Part shown: positions 1 to 8,834 of the stretch, one piece after another
Position numbering within the stretch: the first letter of the stretch is position 1
Layout of the letters: each line of letters begins with the position of its first letter
Source of the DNA: Synechococcales cyanobacterium PMM_0083
Lineage (GTDB): Bacteria; Cyanobacteriota; Cyanobacteriia; Leptolyngbyales; Leptolyngbyaceae
NCBI GenBank assembly: GCA_949127665.1
Contig: CASBQE010000351.1
Coordinates: 1-38,574 of the forward strand
Direction: 5' to 3'
Length of the DNA: 38,574 nucleotides
The notes under the pieces: model-generated
Database searches by the model: none
What the model was told of the DNA's origin: nothing
Seen by the model: only the letters and a program-made list of their open reading frames with translations
Position numbers and translations under genes: made by a program

Positions 1-10
1 CAATTCAAAC

Positions 11-90
11 TGCGATCGTTCCAGTGCAAAGCGTCAGCTAAGCCAATTGTAGCTACTGCGTTAGCGGTAAATCCTGGGTGAGCGATCGCC
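11..90. repeat. 80-bp direct repeat, left copy (flanks parDE-like module)
   Basis: TGCGATCGTTCCAGTGCAAAGCGTCAGCTAAGCCAATTGTAGCTACTGCGTTAGCGGTAAATCCTGGGTGAGCGATCGCC recurs at 910-989 with about 7 mismatches; flanking bases differ. Confidence 0.9.
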
Positions 91-383
91 TTACTCCGGG
101 AAGACATCCTGCAAGTTGCGATAACCGTTAACGACTCGGAGGATTTCGACATCATCGCCAAGCACACGATAGAAGATGATGTAATTTATCAGCAATAATC
201 CGCGTAACCCTGTCGTGATAAGGGCATAAGACTTACCGATGTAGGGATAACGCGCTAAGTGAGTGCATTTTTGGTTGAAACTGTAACGAAGCGATCGCCA
301 GCATCAATGCTCTGTGCCAGAAAATAGTCGGAAATCTCATCCAGATCTTGGCTAGCTGCGATCGTAATCCGCAGGTTCTTCAT
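91..383 (-). pseudogene. ParE/RelE-superfamily toxin, frameshifted
   Basis: Reading from ATG at 383: MKNLRITIAASQDLDEISDYFLAQSIDAGDRFVT..., then a stop. A second frame continues ...FNQKCTHLARYPYIGKSYALITTGLRGLLLINYIIFYRVLGDDVEILRVVNGYRNLQDVFPE to TAA at 91-93. ATGA overlap with the upstream antitoxin. Confidence 0.75.
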
Positions 384-673
384 GCAGAAGTAGCTCTGGC
401 GGCATTGACCTTCTGCCGGAGTTGAGCAAGTACATTGTCTGCGTCTAAGACTTCACCTTGCTCGGCGGCTTGTATCCCTGCATCAATTTTGCGGCGAGTT
501 TGTTCGACCCAAGCAAGATAATCTGGGGTTTCCTCAGGATGTTGCTGGGCGACCTCATCGGCGAGGAGTACTAACGCTATATCAATGGCATTTTCGAGAG
601 ATCTGTATCCACCTTGCTGTGAGAGAGACTCAAGAATTTTGCTTTGCTGGGCACTCAAAGTAATTTGCATCAT
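380..673 (-). CDS. ParD-like type II antitoxin
   Basis: 97 aa, MMQITLSAQQSKILESLSQQGGYRSLENAIDIALVLL...; overlaps the ParE-like start by ATGA. Confidence 0.75.
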   Translation of the reverse strand: MMQITLSAQQSKILESLSQQGGYRSLENAIDIALVLLADEVAQQHPEETPDYLAWVEQTRRKIDAGIQAAEQGEVLDADNVLAQLRQKVNAARATSA

Positions 674-909
674 TTTTAAGCAGTTGAAAAAATGGAATTT
701 GTACTTTCAGAGAACGCTGAATAATTTCCTTCAATATAGCGATAGTTTCGGTCTTGCTAATTTAGTCTTCCATCCGCAGAAAGCGCGTTTGGCTTGCCGT
801 CCCTGAGAAATCGCCCGTCTTCTCTCCCAAGCTCGATCGCAGTTGCATAGACACACTCATCGACAACAGCGATCGTTCGAGTGCAAAACCGAAAATTTGG
901 GATGGAAAA

Positions 910-989
910 TGCGATCGCGCCAGTGCAAAGCGCCAGCTAAGCCAATTGTGGCTACTGTGTTAGCGGTAAATCCTGGACGAGCGATCGCC
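910..989. repeat. 80-bp direct repeat, right copy
   Basis: TGCGATCGCGCCAGTGCAAAGCGCCAGCTAAGCCAATTGTGGCTACTGTGTTAGCGGTAAATCCTGGACGAGCGATCGCC; see 11-90. Confidence 0.9.
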
Positions 990-1046
990 CAGTTATGAGC
1001 GCGTGGTATTCTGACGTTCTAATTGATTTCATCGTCGGCTGCATCC

Positions 1047-2699
1047 ATGCGTCAGTTACAGGGCTTCAAAGATTTTTGGGCAAAGCGCCATTCAGAAATG
1101 TGGCTGGAAATGCAGCCCGTGCTGCGGTTGGCAGCATTTTTCTGGGTTGTGATGCTGCTGTTAGCACTGCATCGCCACCTGACTTTTTATGCATCCTACG
1201 ACCAGGGAATTTTTAATCAGCTTTTCTGGAATGGGATTCACGGAAACTTTTTTCAAAGTTCCCTGTCGTCGGTACTGTCGGGGGCAGTGGTGCTTGATCG
1301 CCAAGTGCCCACAGTTGCTTATCACCGATTGGGGCAGCATTTTGACCCAATTTTGCTGCTGTGGCTGCCGATTTACGCGCTGTTTCCCCATGCCGCGACG
1401 TTGGTTGTACTTCAGGTGGCACAGGTAACAGCGGCGGGATTGATGCTATACGCTCTAGCGCGACAGTATTTGCAGCCCACTCTTGCCCAGTGGATCACCG
1501 CTAGCTACTACACCTCGGTTGCCGTCATCGGACCCACCTTTTCCAACTTTCACGATTTGAGCCAGATTCCGCTGCTGCTGTTTACCCTGTTCCTCGCATT
1601 GGAAAGGCGCTGGTGGTGGCTCTTTTGGCTAATGGCAGGCTTAACCCTGCTGGTGCGAGAAGACACCGGCATTTTGCTGTTTGGCATTGGGCTATATTTA
1701 GCGCTGAGTCGGCGATTTGCGATCGTGGGGATTGCCTTGTGCAGCATCAGCTTCGCCTATGTGATGTTAGCCACCAATGTTTTCATGCCGCTGTTTTCTA
1801 GGGATATTTCCCAGCGGTTTATGGTCGAGCGATTTGGACATTTTGCCAGTGGAAACGAAGCCTCCACCTTCGAGATTCTGGGCGGCATCCTCAGCAATCC
1901 GCAGCGGTTAATTAGCCACGTTTTTTCATCAGTTGATTTGAAAGTGTCCTATATGTTGGCGCAAACCCTCTCCCTTACCTTTGTGCCGCTGATCTCACCC
2001 AGCGCTTGGATGATGACCAGCGCACCCTTAGCGCAACTACTGTTACAAGGGGGCGATTCGCGGTTCTCGGTGTATATTCGCTATGCGATCACGCTGGTGC
2101 CCGGTTTGTTTTATGGGGCGATTCTGTGGTGGTCAGTGCATCCCCAGGTTTTTAGATCCCGATTCAAAAAAATCTGGCTAGGGTTGATCATTTTGTCGCT
2201 CTTGGTTGTGCTGTTGAAAAGCCCCCATCGCGTGTTTTATTTTGTCATCCCAGATTCGGTTCAGCCTTGGGTGCAGGTTCCTCTATTCCGTCAGTGGAGC
2301 CATGTGGCAGAGGCGCGATCGCTCCTCACCCAAATCCCCCCCGATGCCAGTGTTTCGGCAACAACCTATCTCGTGCCACCGCTATCGGGTCGTCGAGCCG
2401 CTTTGCGAATGCCCTTTTTGCAGTTTCGCAATGATCAAAATCAAGTGGAAAACGTGGAGTATATTGTGGCGGATTTTTGGCAGTTGCAGCAATATCAGCC
2501 TGCGTTTCGGGAAGAGCGCGGCTACATGGAAATTTTGCCCACTAAAATTGACGACTTGCTCTCACAGAATCAATATGGTATTCAATCTTTTCAGGATGGC
2601 ATTGTATTGATGCAGCACCAAAAACCATCGCAACCCGAAGCCTTAGCCCAGTGGAAAGCACTTCGCCCCACCTATGTGCCCACGCCTAAACCCAATTGA
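1047..2699 (+). CDS. DUF2079 multi-pass membrane protein
   Basis: ORF 1023-2699 (TTG start), first ATG at 1047; FYASYDQGIFNQLFWN...QHFDPILLLWLPIYALFP and REDTG motifs; strongly hydrophobic. Confidence 0.85.
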   Translation: MRQLQGFKDFWAKRHSEMWLEMQPVLRLAAFFWVVMLLLALHRHLTFYASYDQGIFNQLFWNGIHGNFFQSSLSSVLSGAVVLDRQVPTVAYHRLGQHFDPILLLWLPIYALFPHAATLVVLQVAQVTAAGLMLYALARQYLQPTLAQWITASYYTSVAVIGPTFSNFHDLSQIPLLLFTLFLALERRWWWLFWLMAGLTLLVREDTGILLFGIGLYLALSRRFAIVGIALCSISFAYVMLATNVFMPLFSRDISQRFMVERFGHFASGNEASTFEILGGILSNPQRLISHVFSSVDLKVSYMLAQTLSLTFVPLISPSAWMMTSAPLAQLLLQGGDSRFSVYIRYAITLVPGLFYGAILWWSVHPQVFRSRFKKIWLGLIILSLLVVLLKSPHRVFYFVIPDSVQPWVQVPLFRQWSHVAEARSLLTQIPPDASVSATTYLVPPLSGRRAALRMPFLQFRNDQNQVENVEYIVADFWQLQQYQPAFREERGYMEILPTKIDDLLSQNQYGIQSFQDGIVLMQHQKPSQPEALAQWKALRPTYVPTPKPN

Positions 2700-4543
2700 T
2701 CGGGCGATTCGTGAAACGATTCCTACGGGAATCGCCCAACTCCCTTAAATCCCTCATACCGCGACGAGAAAGCAGTCACCCGATTATGGCGCATCTAATA
2801 TCCCTCAAAAAATCGCTCCCTGAGCGGAACGAATCAAACCAGAATCATCAAGCAGAGATCAAATGGCTGCTGATTTTAACAGCCGTTTTTTGCAGCTTCC
2901 TGCTAATTTTTTCGCTCCATCGGTATTACACCTTTTATGCGTCCTATGATCACGGGCTATTCAATCAAATTTTTTGGAACAACCTGCACGGGCGATGGTT
3001 TCAAAGCTCACTAACCGGCGAACATTCAGCGGCAGGCGTGTTTCACAACGAAATTCCGCCCGTTAACTTCAACCATTTAGGACAACACTTTGTCCCCAAT
3101 TTTCTACTTTGGCTGCCGATCTATGCCCTGTTTCCGTCTCCGGTAACCCTGGTCGTATTGCAAATTGGCTTAATGGCGGCAGGTGGAATGGTGCTATATG
3201 CTCTAGCGCGACACTATTTGGAGCCGACTCTATCGTTGCTGATTACAGCGGGTTATTTTGGGGCATATGCGGTGATTGGTCCCACGTTTGCCAATTTCTA
3301 TGAACACTGCCAAATTCCGCTGTTTGTATTTAGCGCCTTGCTGGCAATGGAAAAGCAGCGCTGGTGGGTATTTTGGCTCATGGTTGCTTTCACTTTGGGC
3401 ATTCGGGAAGATACCGGAATTATTTTATTTGGCATTGGATTGTATTTGGTGTTAAGCCGTCGCCATCCCTGGGTCGGAGTAGCGCTTTGCGGAGTTAGTT
3501 TTGCCTATGTGGCAATCATCACCAGCGTGGTTTCACTTCACTTCTCAAGCGATACTCCACCGCCATATATGGCTGGACGTTTTGGACAGTATGTGCCAGG
3601 GATCGAGTCGCCCACGACGCTGCAAGTGCTGTGGGGCATGTTAACCCATCCGGTAGAAGTGTTGAAAAGTCTGCTGACTCCGTTCGATCGCAGAGTCATG
3701 TATCTCCTCGGTCAATGGCTACCGTTAGCGTTTGTGCCTGCCCTATCGCCTCCAAGCTGGATTATTGCAGGAGTGCCCTTGTTAGCGTTGCTGATGCAAT
3801 CGGGAATGTCTGCCCTAACAATTACGCTGCGATATTCAGTTGCGATCGTTCCTGGGATTTTTTATGGCGCAATTTTATGGTGGGCAACGCCGTCTCAGCG
3901 TCCTATGGTTGAACCAATGGGCAAGCGATCGCTGTGGCAAACCCTCGGCTTCACCTACCGCACCCGTCAGTTAACTTCTACCTTTCGTCGCTTTTGGATA
4001 GCTTGCATTGCCCTATCGATCCTCTTGGTGACCCTTTCTAACCCGAATCAGGCATTCTACTTTTTACTGCCCGAATCCTTCAATCCCTGGCTATACATTA
4101 CTCTGCCGCGCCAGTGGGAACATAGCCAAGTGTTGCGCGACATGATTCGGGTGATTCCTGCTGATGCGAGCGTTGCGGCGACCACCTACCTAATTCCACC
4201 CCTTTCCACCCGGCGCGAAATTAGTCGATTTCCCAATCTCCAGCTAAAAGATGAGCAAGGACAAGTGCAGATGATGGAGTATGCCGTGGCGGATCTTTGG
4301 CGGTTGGATCAGTATCAACCCCTGTTTAAGGGGGATCACCAGCGCTTAAGCCTGATTATTGCCAGAATGGATGAAATCCTTGCCCAGAAAGCCTATGGAC
4401 TGGTACATCTGCAAGATGGAGTAGTGCTGTTGCAAAAGGGTGTTCCCTCTCAGACAGAGAGCTTAACCGCTTGGGCACCTTTACGGCAAGATTTACTAGC
4501 GTCTTTAGAAAAAACAACGCTTAAACGGCGAACAAAACAGTGA
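2696..4543 (+). CDS. DUF2079 multi-pass membrane protein, tandem paralog
   Basis: FYASYDHGLFNQIFWNNLHGRWFQSSLTG...QHFVPNFLLWLPIYALFPSPVTLVVLQ; collinear with the preceding ORF; true start may be internal (e.g. 2789). Confidence 0.85.
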   Translation: MIGRFVKRFLRESPNSLKSLIPRRESSHPIMAHLISLKKSLPERNESNQNHQAEIKWLLILTAVFCSFLLIFSLHRYYTFYASYDHGLFNQIFWNNLHGRWFQSSLTGEHSAAGVFHNEIPPVNFNHLGQHFVPNFLLWLPIYALFPSPVTLVVLQIGLMAAGGMVLYALARHYLEPTLSLLITAGYFGAYAVIGPTFANFYEHCQIPLFVFSALLAMEKQRWWVFWLMVAFTLGIREDTGIILFGIGLYLVLSRRHPWVGVALCGVSFAYVAIITSVVSLHFSSDTPPPYMAGRFGQYVPGIESPTTLQVLWGMLTHPVEVLKSLLTPFDRRVMYLLGQWLPLAFVPALSPPSWIIAGVPLLALLMQSGMSALTITLRYSVAIVPGIFYGAILWWATPSQRPMVEPMGKRSLWQTLGFTYRTRQLTSTFRRFWIACIALSILLVTLSNPNQAFYFLLPESFNPWLYITLPRQWEHSQVLRDMIRVIPADASVAATTYLIPPLSTRREISRFPNLQLKDEQGQVQMMEYAVADLWRLDQYQPLFKGDHQRLSLIIARMDEILAQKAYGLVHLQDGVVLLQKGVPSQTESLTAWAPLRQDLLASLEKTTLKRRTKQ

Positions 4544-4601
4544 ATGCAGAGTCAAATTTACTCGGTTGAGCAACTCCTTAAATGAGAATAAACGCGAATT
4601 G

Positions 4602-4620
4602 CCCATCTCCTTTAGATGGG
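4602..4620. repeat. Short inverted repeat (CCCATCT-CCTTT-AGATGGG)
   Basis: Perfect 7-bp stem in the gap between DUF2079 and GT2; no T-tract, so terminator function is uncertain. Confidence 0.5.
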
Positions 4621-4665
4621 AATAAGCGAGTCACAAGTCTAAATCTTTCCATGGGATAGTTCAGT

Positions 4666-5637
4666 TTGCGACTGTCTTGTATGGTAGAAGTTGTGTTTGA
4701 TGCCCGGTGTGTGTGGTTGAGGAGAGCAAGCATGAGTCGGTTCCCTAGAAAGTCGTTAAGCTCTAGGTTGAAGTGGGGGCAGGTGCGCCGCGATCGCGAA
4801 TCACCTAGCCAAAGGCGAGAAGGAGTGTTGGCGTTTGCGGGTGAGCCAGCCGCGACCGTGGAGTTGGCTGAAGGCGTTCCCTATAGCGCAGCGATCGCCC
4901 CTCAGCAGCTTGATCGCGCGGCTATCATCATGCCTGTTTACAATGAGCAAGCCTGCATTGGCAGCACATTTGATGCGGTGATGGCATACTGTCAAAGCCA
5001 TCCTAACTTTCAGTTTATTTTTGTGAATGATGGCTCCAGCGATCGCACCCAGCAAATTTTAGAACAGCGCATTGCCGATTCACAGACTGAGCAAATTCAA
5101 CTGCGGTCCTATTGCGATCGCGGCGGCAAAGGTCATGCCGTCAAAATGGGAGTCTATTTAGCGAATACCGACTACGTTTGTTTTTTAGACGGAGATCTCG
5201 CCTATTCTTTGGATCATTTGGACTGGCTCACGGCAAAATTAGCACAGTACGACGTGGTGATCGGTTGCCGCAGCCTAGTGCCCGAAGGCAACCAAGGACT
5301 CAGGCTTTCTAGAAAAATTGCCGGAAAAGTTTTCAATAGCTTGTCCAAACAAATTTTGAACTTGCCCTATGTGGATATGCAAGCAGGATTAAAGGGCTTT
5401 AGCAGCAAGGCAGCCAAAGAAATATTTGATCGGCAAGAACTGATCGGCTTTTCTTTTGATGTGGAGCTAATTTATTTGGCGAAGAAACTGGGATACTCGA
5501 TCGCCGAAATTCCGGCTTATGTTTCCAACAGCCATGCGACCAAAATATCCAAAGTGGATTTGTTGGCGGATTCTATCAAAATGCTGCGTGATCTATTCAA
5601 AATTCGCTGGAATGATTGGACAGGACGCTATGAATAA
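4666..5637 (+). CDS. Family 2 glycosyltransferase, dolichyl/polyprenyl-phosphate sugar synthase-like
   Basis: IIMPVYNEQACIGSTFDAV...FIFVNDGSSDRTQQIL...RGGKGHAVKMGV...VCFLDGDLAYS; true start may be 4681 or 4732. Confidence 0.88.
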   Translation: MRLSCMVEVVFDARCVWLRRASMSRFPRKSLSSRLKWGQVRRDRESPSQRREGVLAFAGEPAATVELAEGVPYSAAIAPQQLDRAAIIMPVYNEQACIGSTFDAVMAYCQSHPNFQFIFVNDGSSDRTQQILEQRIADSQTEQIQLRSYCDRGGKGHAVKMGVYLANTDYVCFLDGDLAYSLDHLDWLTAKLAQYDVVIGCRSLVPEGNQGLRLSRKIAGKVFNSLSKQILNLPYVDMQAGLKGFSSKAAKEIFDRQELIGFSFDVELIYLAKKLGYSIAEIPAYVSNSHATKISKVDLLADSIKMLRDLFKIRWNDWTGRYE

Positions 5638-6421
5638 AGTGGTTCTGCTGAGTTTTGATGTGGAAGAGTTTGATATTCCCGAAGAATATGGTCAAATTCT
5701 GAATGATCGAGAAAAATTTCGGGTGTCGCTGAAGGGCTTGGAGCCGATTTTGCACCTGTTGAAGCGACTGAATATTCGAGCCACTTTTTTTACAACTGCT
5801 TACTTCGCGCTGCACCATCAGCCGTTGATTCGAGCGATCGCCCAAACCCACGAAATCGCTTCCCACGGCTTCTATCATTCGTCATTTGAGCCAGCCGATT
5901 TAGCCACATCCAAGCACACACTTGAACAAATCACGCAAGCGCCCATCACCGGGTTTCGCATGGCGCGGCTACAAAAAGTGAATGATCATGCGATTGAAAG
6001 CGCCGGATATGCCTATAATTCATCCATGAATCCGACTTATCTTCCGGGGCGATATAATAACTTCTTCACTCAACGCACCGCCTACTACTCGCAGCAGCTT
6101 TTGCATATTCCCGTATCGGTCACGCCGCTGATTCGGTTTCCACTGTTTTGGTTGAGCTTCAAAAACTTTCCACTGCCGCTTTATCAACTTGCCAGCTTGT
6201 TCACTTTGCAATGCGATCGCTATTTGAGCTTATACTTTCACCCGTGGGAGTTTACTGACCTTTCAGCCTATGGGCTACCGAGCTACGTGAAGCGCCATTC
6301 TGGAAAACCGATGCTTCTGCGTTTAGAGCGATATCTCACTTGGCTGCATTCTCAGGCAGACTTTATTACCTACGCTGATTTCAGGCAGTTTGTTTACCCA
6401 AAATCTTCATGTCTGGGCTAA
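5630..6421 (+). CDS. Polysaccharide deacetylase family protein
   Basis: MNKVVLLSFDVEEFDIPEEYG..., HEIASHGFYHSSF, YFHPWEF motifs; ATG at 5630 overlaps the GT2 stop (ATGAATAA); the longer ORF start at 5519 is less likely. Confidence 0.85.
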   Translation: MNKVVLLSFDVEEFDIPEEYGQILNDREKFRVSLKGLEPILHLLKRLNIRATFFTTAYFALHHQPLIRAIAQTHEIASHGFYHSSFEPADLATSKHTLEQITQAPITGFRMARLQKVNDHAIESAGYAYNSSMNPTYLPGRYNNFFTQRTAYYSQQLLHIPVSVTPLIRFPLFWLSFKNFPLPLYQLASLFTLQCDRYLSLYFHPWEFTDLSAYGLPSYVKRHSGKPMLLRLERYLTWLHSQADFITYADFRQFVYPKSSCLG

Positions 6422-7959
6422 ATTTTTTATCATTTATTGGCATTTTTGCGCTCTGTGGCATTGCATGGCTCACCTCAGAGAACCGTGGCATCGTTCCCTG
6501 GCGAACCATTTTTTGGGGAATTGGGCTGCAACTCATTTTAGGGCTGCTGGTCTTTCAGATTTCCGCCACACGTAATTTGCTGGAACTGCTGAGCGATGGC
6601 GTAAATTCTATTTTGCAAGCGACGGAAGCAGGCTCACGCTTTATCTTTGGGTCGCTGTTGGTGCCTGACCCAACGAGCGCTCCGGCAAGTCCTTTGCTGG
6701 CGGGTCGGTGGATTGCCCGTGCCGTTACGCCGCCCTATGTGCCGGTTCCAGGCGATCGCCTCCTGTCCAACGGCTCCAGCGGCGATTTCATCAGCTTGGG
6801 ATATGTCTTTGCGTTTCGGGCGTTGCCTAGCGTCATTTTCTTTTCGGCGCTGATGGCGCTGCTGTACACCCTGGGCTTGATTCAGCCGTTGGTGAATGGG
6901 TTTGCCCGAATTTTTCGCCGCACCATGAACCTCAGCGGTGCCGAAGCCCTCAGCGGTGCTAGCAATATTTTTGTAGGGATTGAAGCCACTATTTTGGTGC
7001 GCCCCTATCTAGAGCGCATGACCCGCAGTGAAATCTGTGCAATTTTGGCAGCCTGCTTTGGCAGCATCGCTTCCACGGTTTTAGCGCTGTATGTCGGCTT
7101 CTTGCGTCCCGTGTTCCCCAATATCACCGGACATTTGATTTCAGCCTCGATTATGGCAATTCCTGCCTGTTTTGTTATTTCCAAAATTGTGGTGCCTGAA
7201 ACCGAAGTGCCAGAAACGATGGGAAAATCCTTGCAACGCCAGCAGACTCGAACGGATGCCGCCGCTGAAGAGAAGGTAAAAGAATCGCGAGATATCGAAA
7301 CCGTTGAGGATCGTGACTTGTTGATTGACGATGAAACTGACGGAAATCAACGGAATTATGAGCAGCCTGCGCGACTGAATTTGATGGAAAGCGTAGTGTT
7401 GGGGGCTATGGATGGAGTGAAGTTGGCAGCAGCGATCGCGGCTTTACTCATCGCTGTTCTCGGATTGGTGGCATTGGTCAACTTATTTTTCGCCAATCTG
7501 GCATCTCTGGCAACCAGTTCTCAACCGTTCATTCGCGGGATTGGTCGCGTATTTCAGATTGTCACTCTGCAAAATATTTTGGGCGCACTGTTCTTGCCGC
7601 TGACCTTTTTGACCGGAGTTTCTCTGCAATGGCAAGAACTGTGGCAATCTTCCGTTTTGATTGGGCAACGGCTGATTTTGACTGAAGTGCCTTCCTATCA
7701 GCAGCTTGCGGTATTGGCAAATCAGGGGGGGTTGAGTCCACGCGCCTTGCTAGTGGTCAGCTACGCCCTGTGTGGATTTGCCCATCTGCCATCGGTTGGC
7801 ATTTTTGTCGGCGGCTTAGTTAGTTTAGTGCCGTCGCGCCGCCGAGATATTACCGAACTCGGCTGGAAGGCTTTGTGGGCGGCTACCCTGGCAACGCTGA
7901 TGATTGGCTGCATCGCGGGGCTATACGATACCGGAAACCCAGCAATCTTAGGAAAATAG
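6409..7959 (+). CDS. CNT (NupC-type) nucleoside transporter family protein
   Basis: GEDFISLGYVFAFRALPSVIFFSALM-type core (GDFISLGYVFAFRALPSVIFFSALMALLYTLG), SGASNIFVGIEA, TEVPSYQQLA, ALCGFAHLPSVGIFVGG. Confidence 0.85.
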   Translation: MSGLNFLSFIGIFALCGIAWLTSENRGIVPWRTIFWGIGLQLILGLLVFQISATRNLLELLSDGVNSILQATEAGSRFIFGSLLVPDPTSAPASPLLAGRWIARAVTPPYVPVPGDRLLSNGSSGDFISLGYVFAFRALPSVIFFSALMALLYTLGLIQPLVNGFARIFRRTMNLSGAEALSGASNIFVGIEATILVRPYLERMTRSEICAILAACFGSIASTVLALYVGFLRPVFPNITGHLISASIMAIPACFVISKIVVPETEVPETMGKSLQRQQTRTDAAAEEKVKESRDIETVEDRDLLIDDETDGNQRNYEQPARLNLMESVVLGAMDGVKLAAAIAALLIAVLGLVALVNLFFANLASLATSSQPFIRGIGRVFQIVTLQNILGALFLPLTFLTGVSLQWQELWQSSVLIGQRLILTEVPSYQQLAVLANQGGLSPRALLVVSYALCGFAHLPSVGIFVGGLVSLVPSRRRDITELGWKALWAATLATLMIGCIAGLYDTGNPAILGK

Positions 7960-8016
7960 CAGGAAGATAGCCGCTTGAACCATTCGGGAATTTGAAACGA
8001 GACAGGAACGACAGAT

Positions 8017-8751
8017 ATGAATCGAAAACGACTTTGGCTGGTGGGTTTAGGCATTATTAGCGCGATCGCCCTGATATTCGGCGGCTATTATCCACACCAG
8101 CCGTCTGCAAGCATTTTGCAGATGCCTGATGCAGCGATCGCTCAAACCGCCAAGCCATCTCCAACATCTTCCCCAGCCACTCCTGCTGCTCCATCCGCCG
8201 CCCCGGTTTCACCTCCGAGTCTGCCTGCTATTCCAGTCAATCCATCCGGCACTGCCTCATTCGCTCCCCCCGCATCGATCGCGCCGCCCTTACCGATGGG
8301 CAGCATCTATCAAGATCCAAGTGGACGCTTTCGGGTTGGCATTTTGCAAGATTACAAAGTCAGTCCGCTGGCAGGCTCCGTGCTAGTTGAATCAGCGGAC
8401 AGCACCCTAGCATATATCGTGGTGCCGCAGTCTCAACCTTTGGGTAATCCCATCGGGCTAAATGCGGGTTACGACAACAGTGAAAGCCTTGCAAAAATTG
8501 CGATCGCGGCATTCCAACGTGGCGAAGGGTTTCAGACTGCGCCTGCCCAACCCGAAGAGGGCGGTGGCGCGGTAATGAATTGGTCAGGCACCTTGACTCT
8601 AGGCGGAAACACCCAGCCCATGAGCGGCGTAATTTTGGCGCGTCCATCATCCAAATATATTTTACTGATGTTGGTTGCTGCGACTCAAGCCGGAGCCGAC
8701 CGGGTGCCGGGTGCTGTTTCTGCTTTGGCAAATAGTCTTGAGCCACTTTAG
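8017..8751 (+). CDS. Hypothetical secreted/lipid-anchored protein with Pro/Ala/Ser-rich linker
   Basis: N-terminal hydrophobic segment, low-complexity PSPTSSPATPAAPSAAPVSPPSLP region, then a globular domain. Confidence 0.7.
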   Translation: MNRKRLWLVGLGIISAIALIFGGYYPHQPSASILQMPDAAIAQTAKPSPTSSPATPAAPSAAPVSPPSLPAIPVNPSGTASFAPPASIAPPLPMGSIYQDPSGRFRVGILQDYKVSPLAGSVLVESADSTLAYIVVPQSQPLGNPIGLNAGYDNSESLAKIAIAAFQRGEGFQTAPAQPEEGGGAVMNWSGTLTLGGNTQPMSGVILARPSSKYILLMLVAATQAGADRVPGAVSALANSLEPL

Positions 8752-8834
8752 AAAATAGGTGTTGGGTGTCGGGTTTTAGATGATAGATTTTGCTTAAGTC
8801 TTTTACCTCGCACACAACACTCAAAGCTTCCGCC

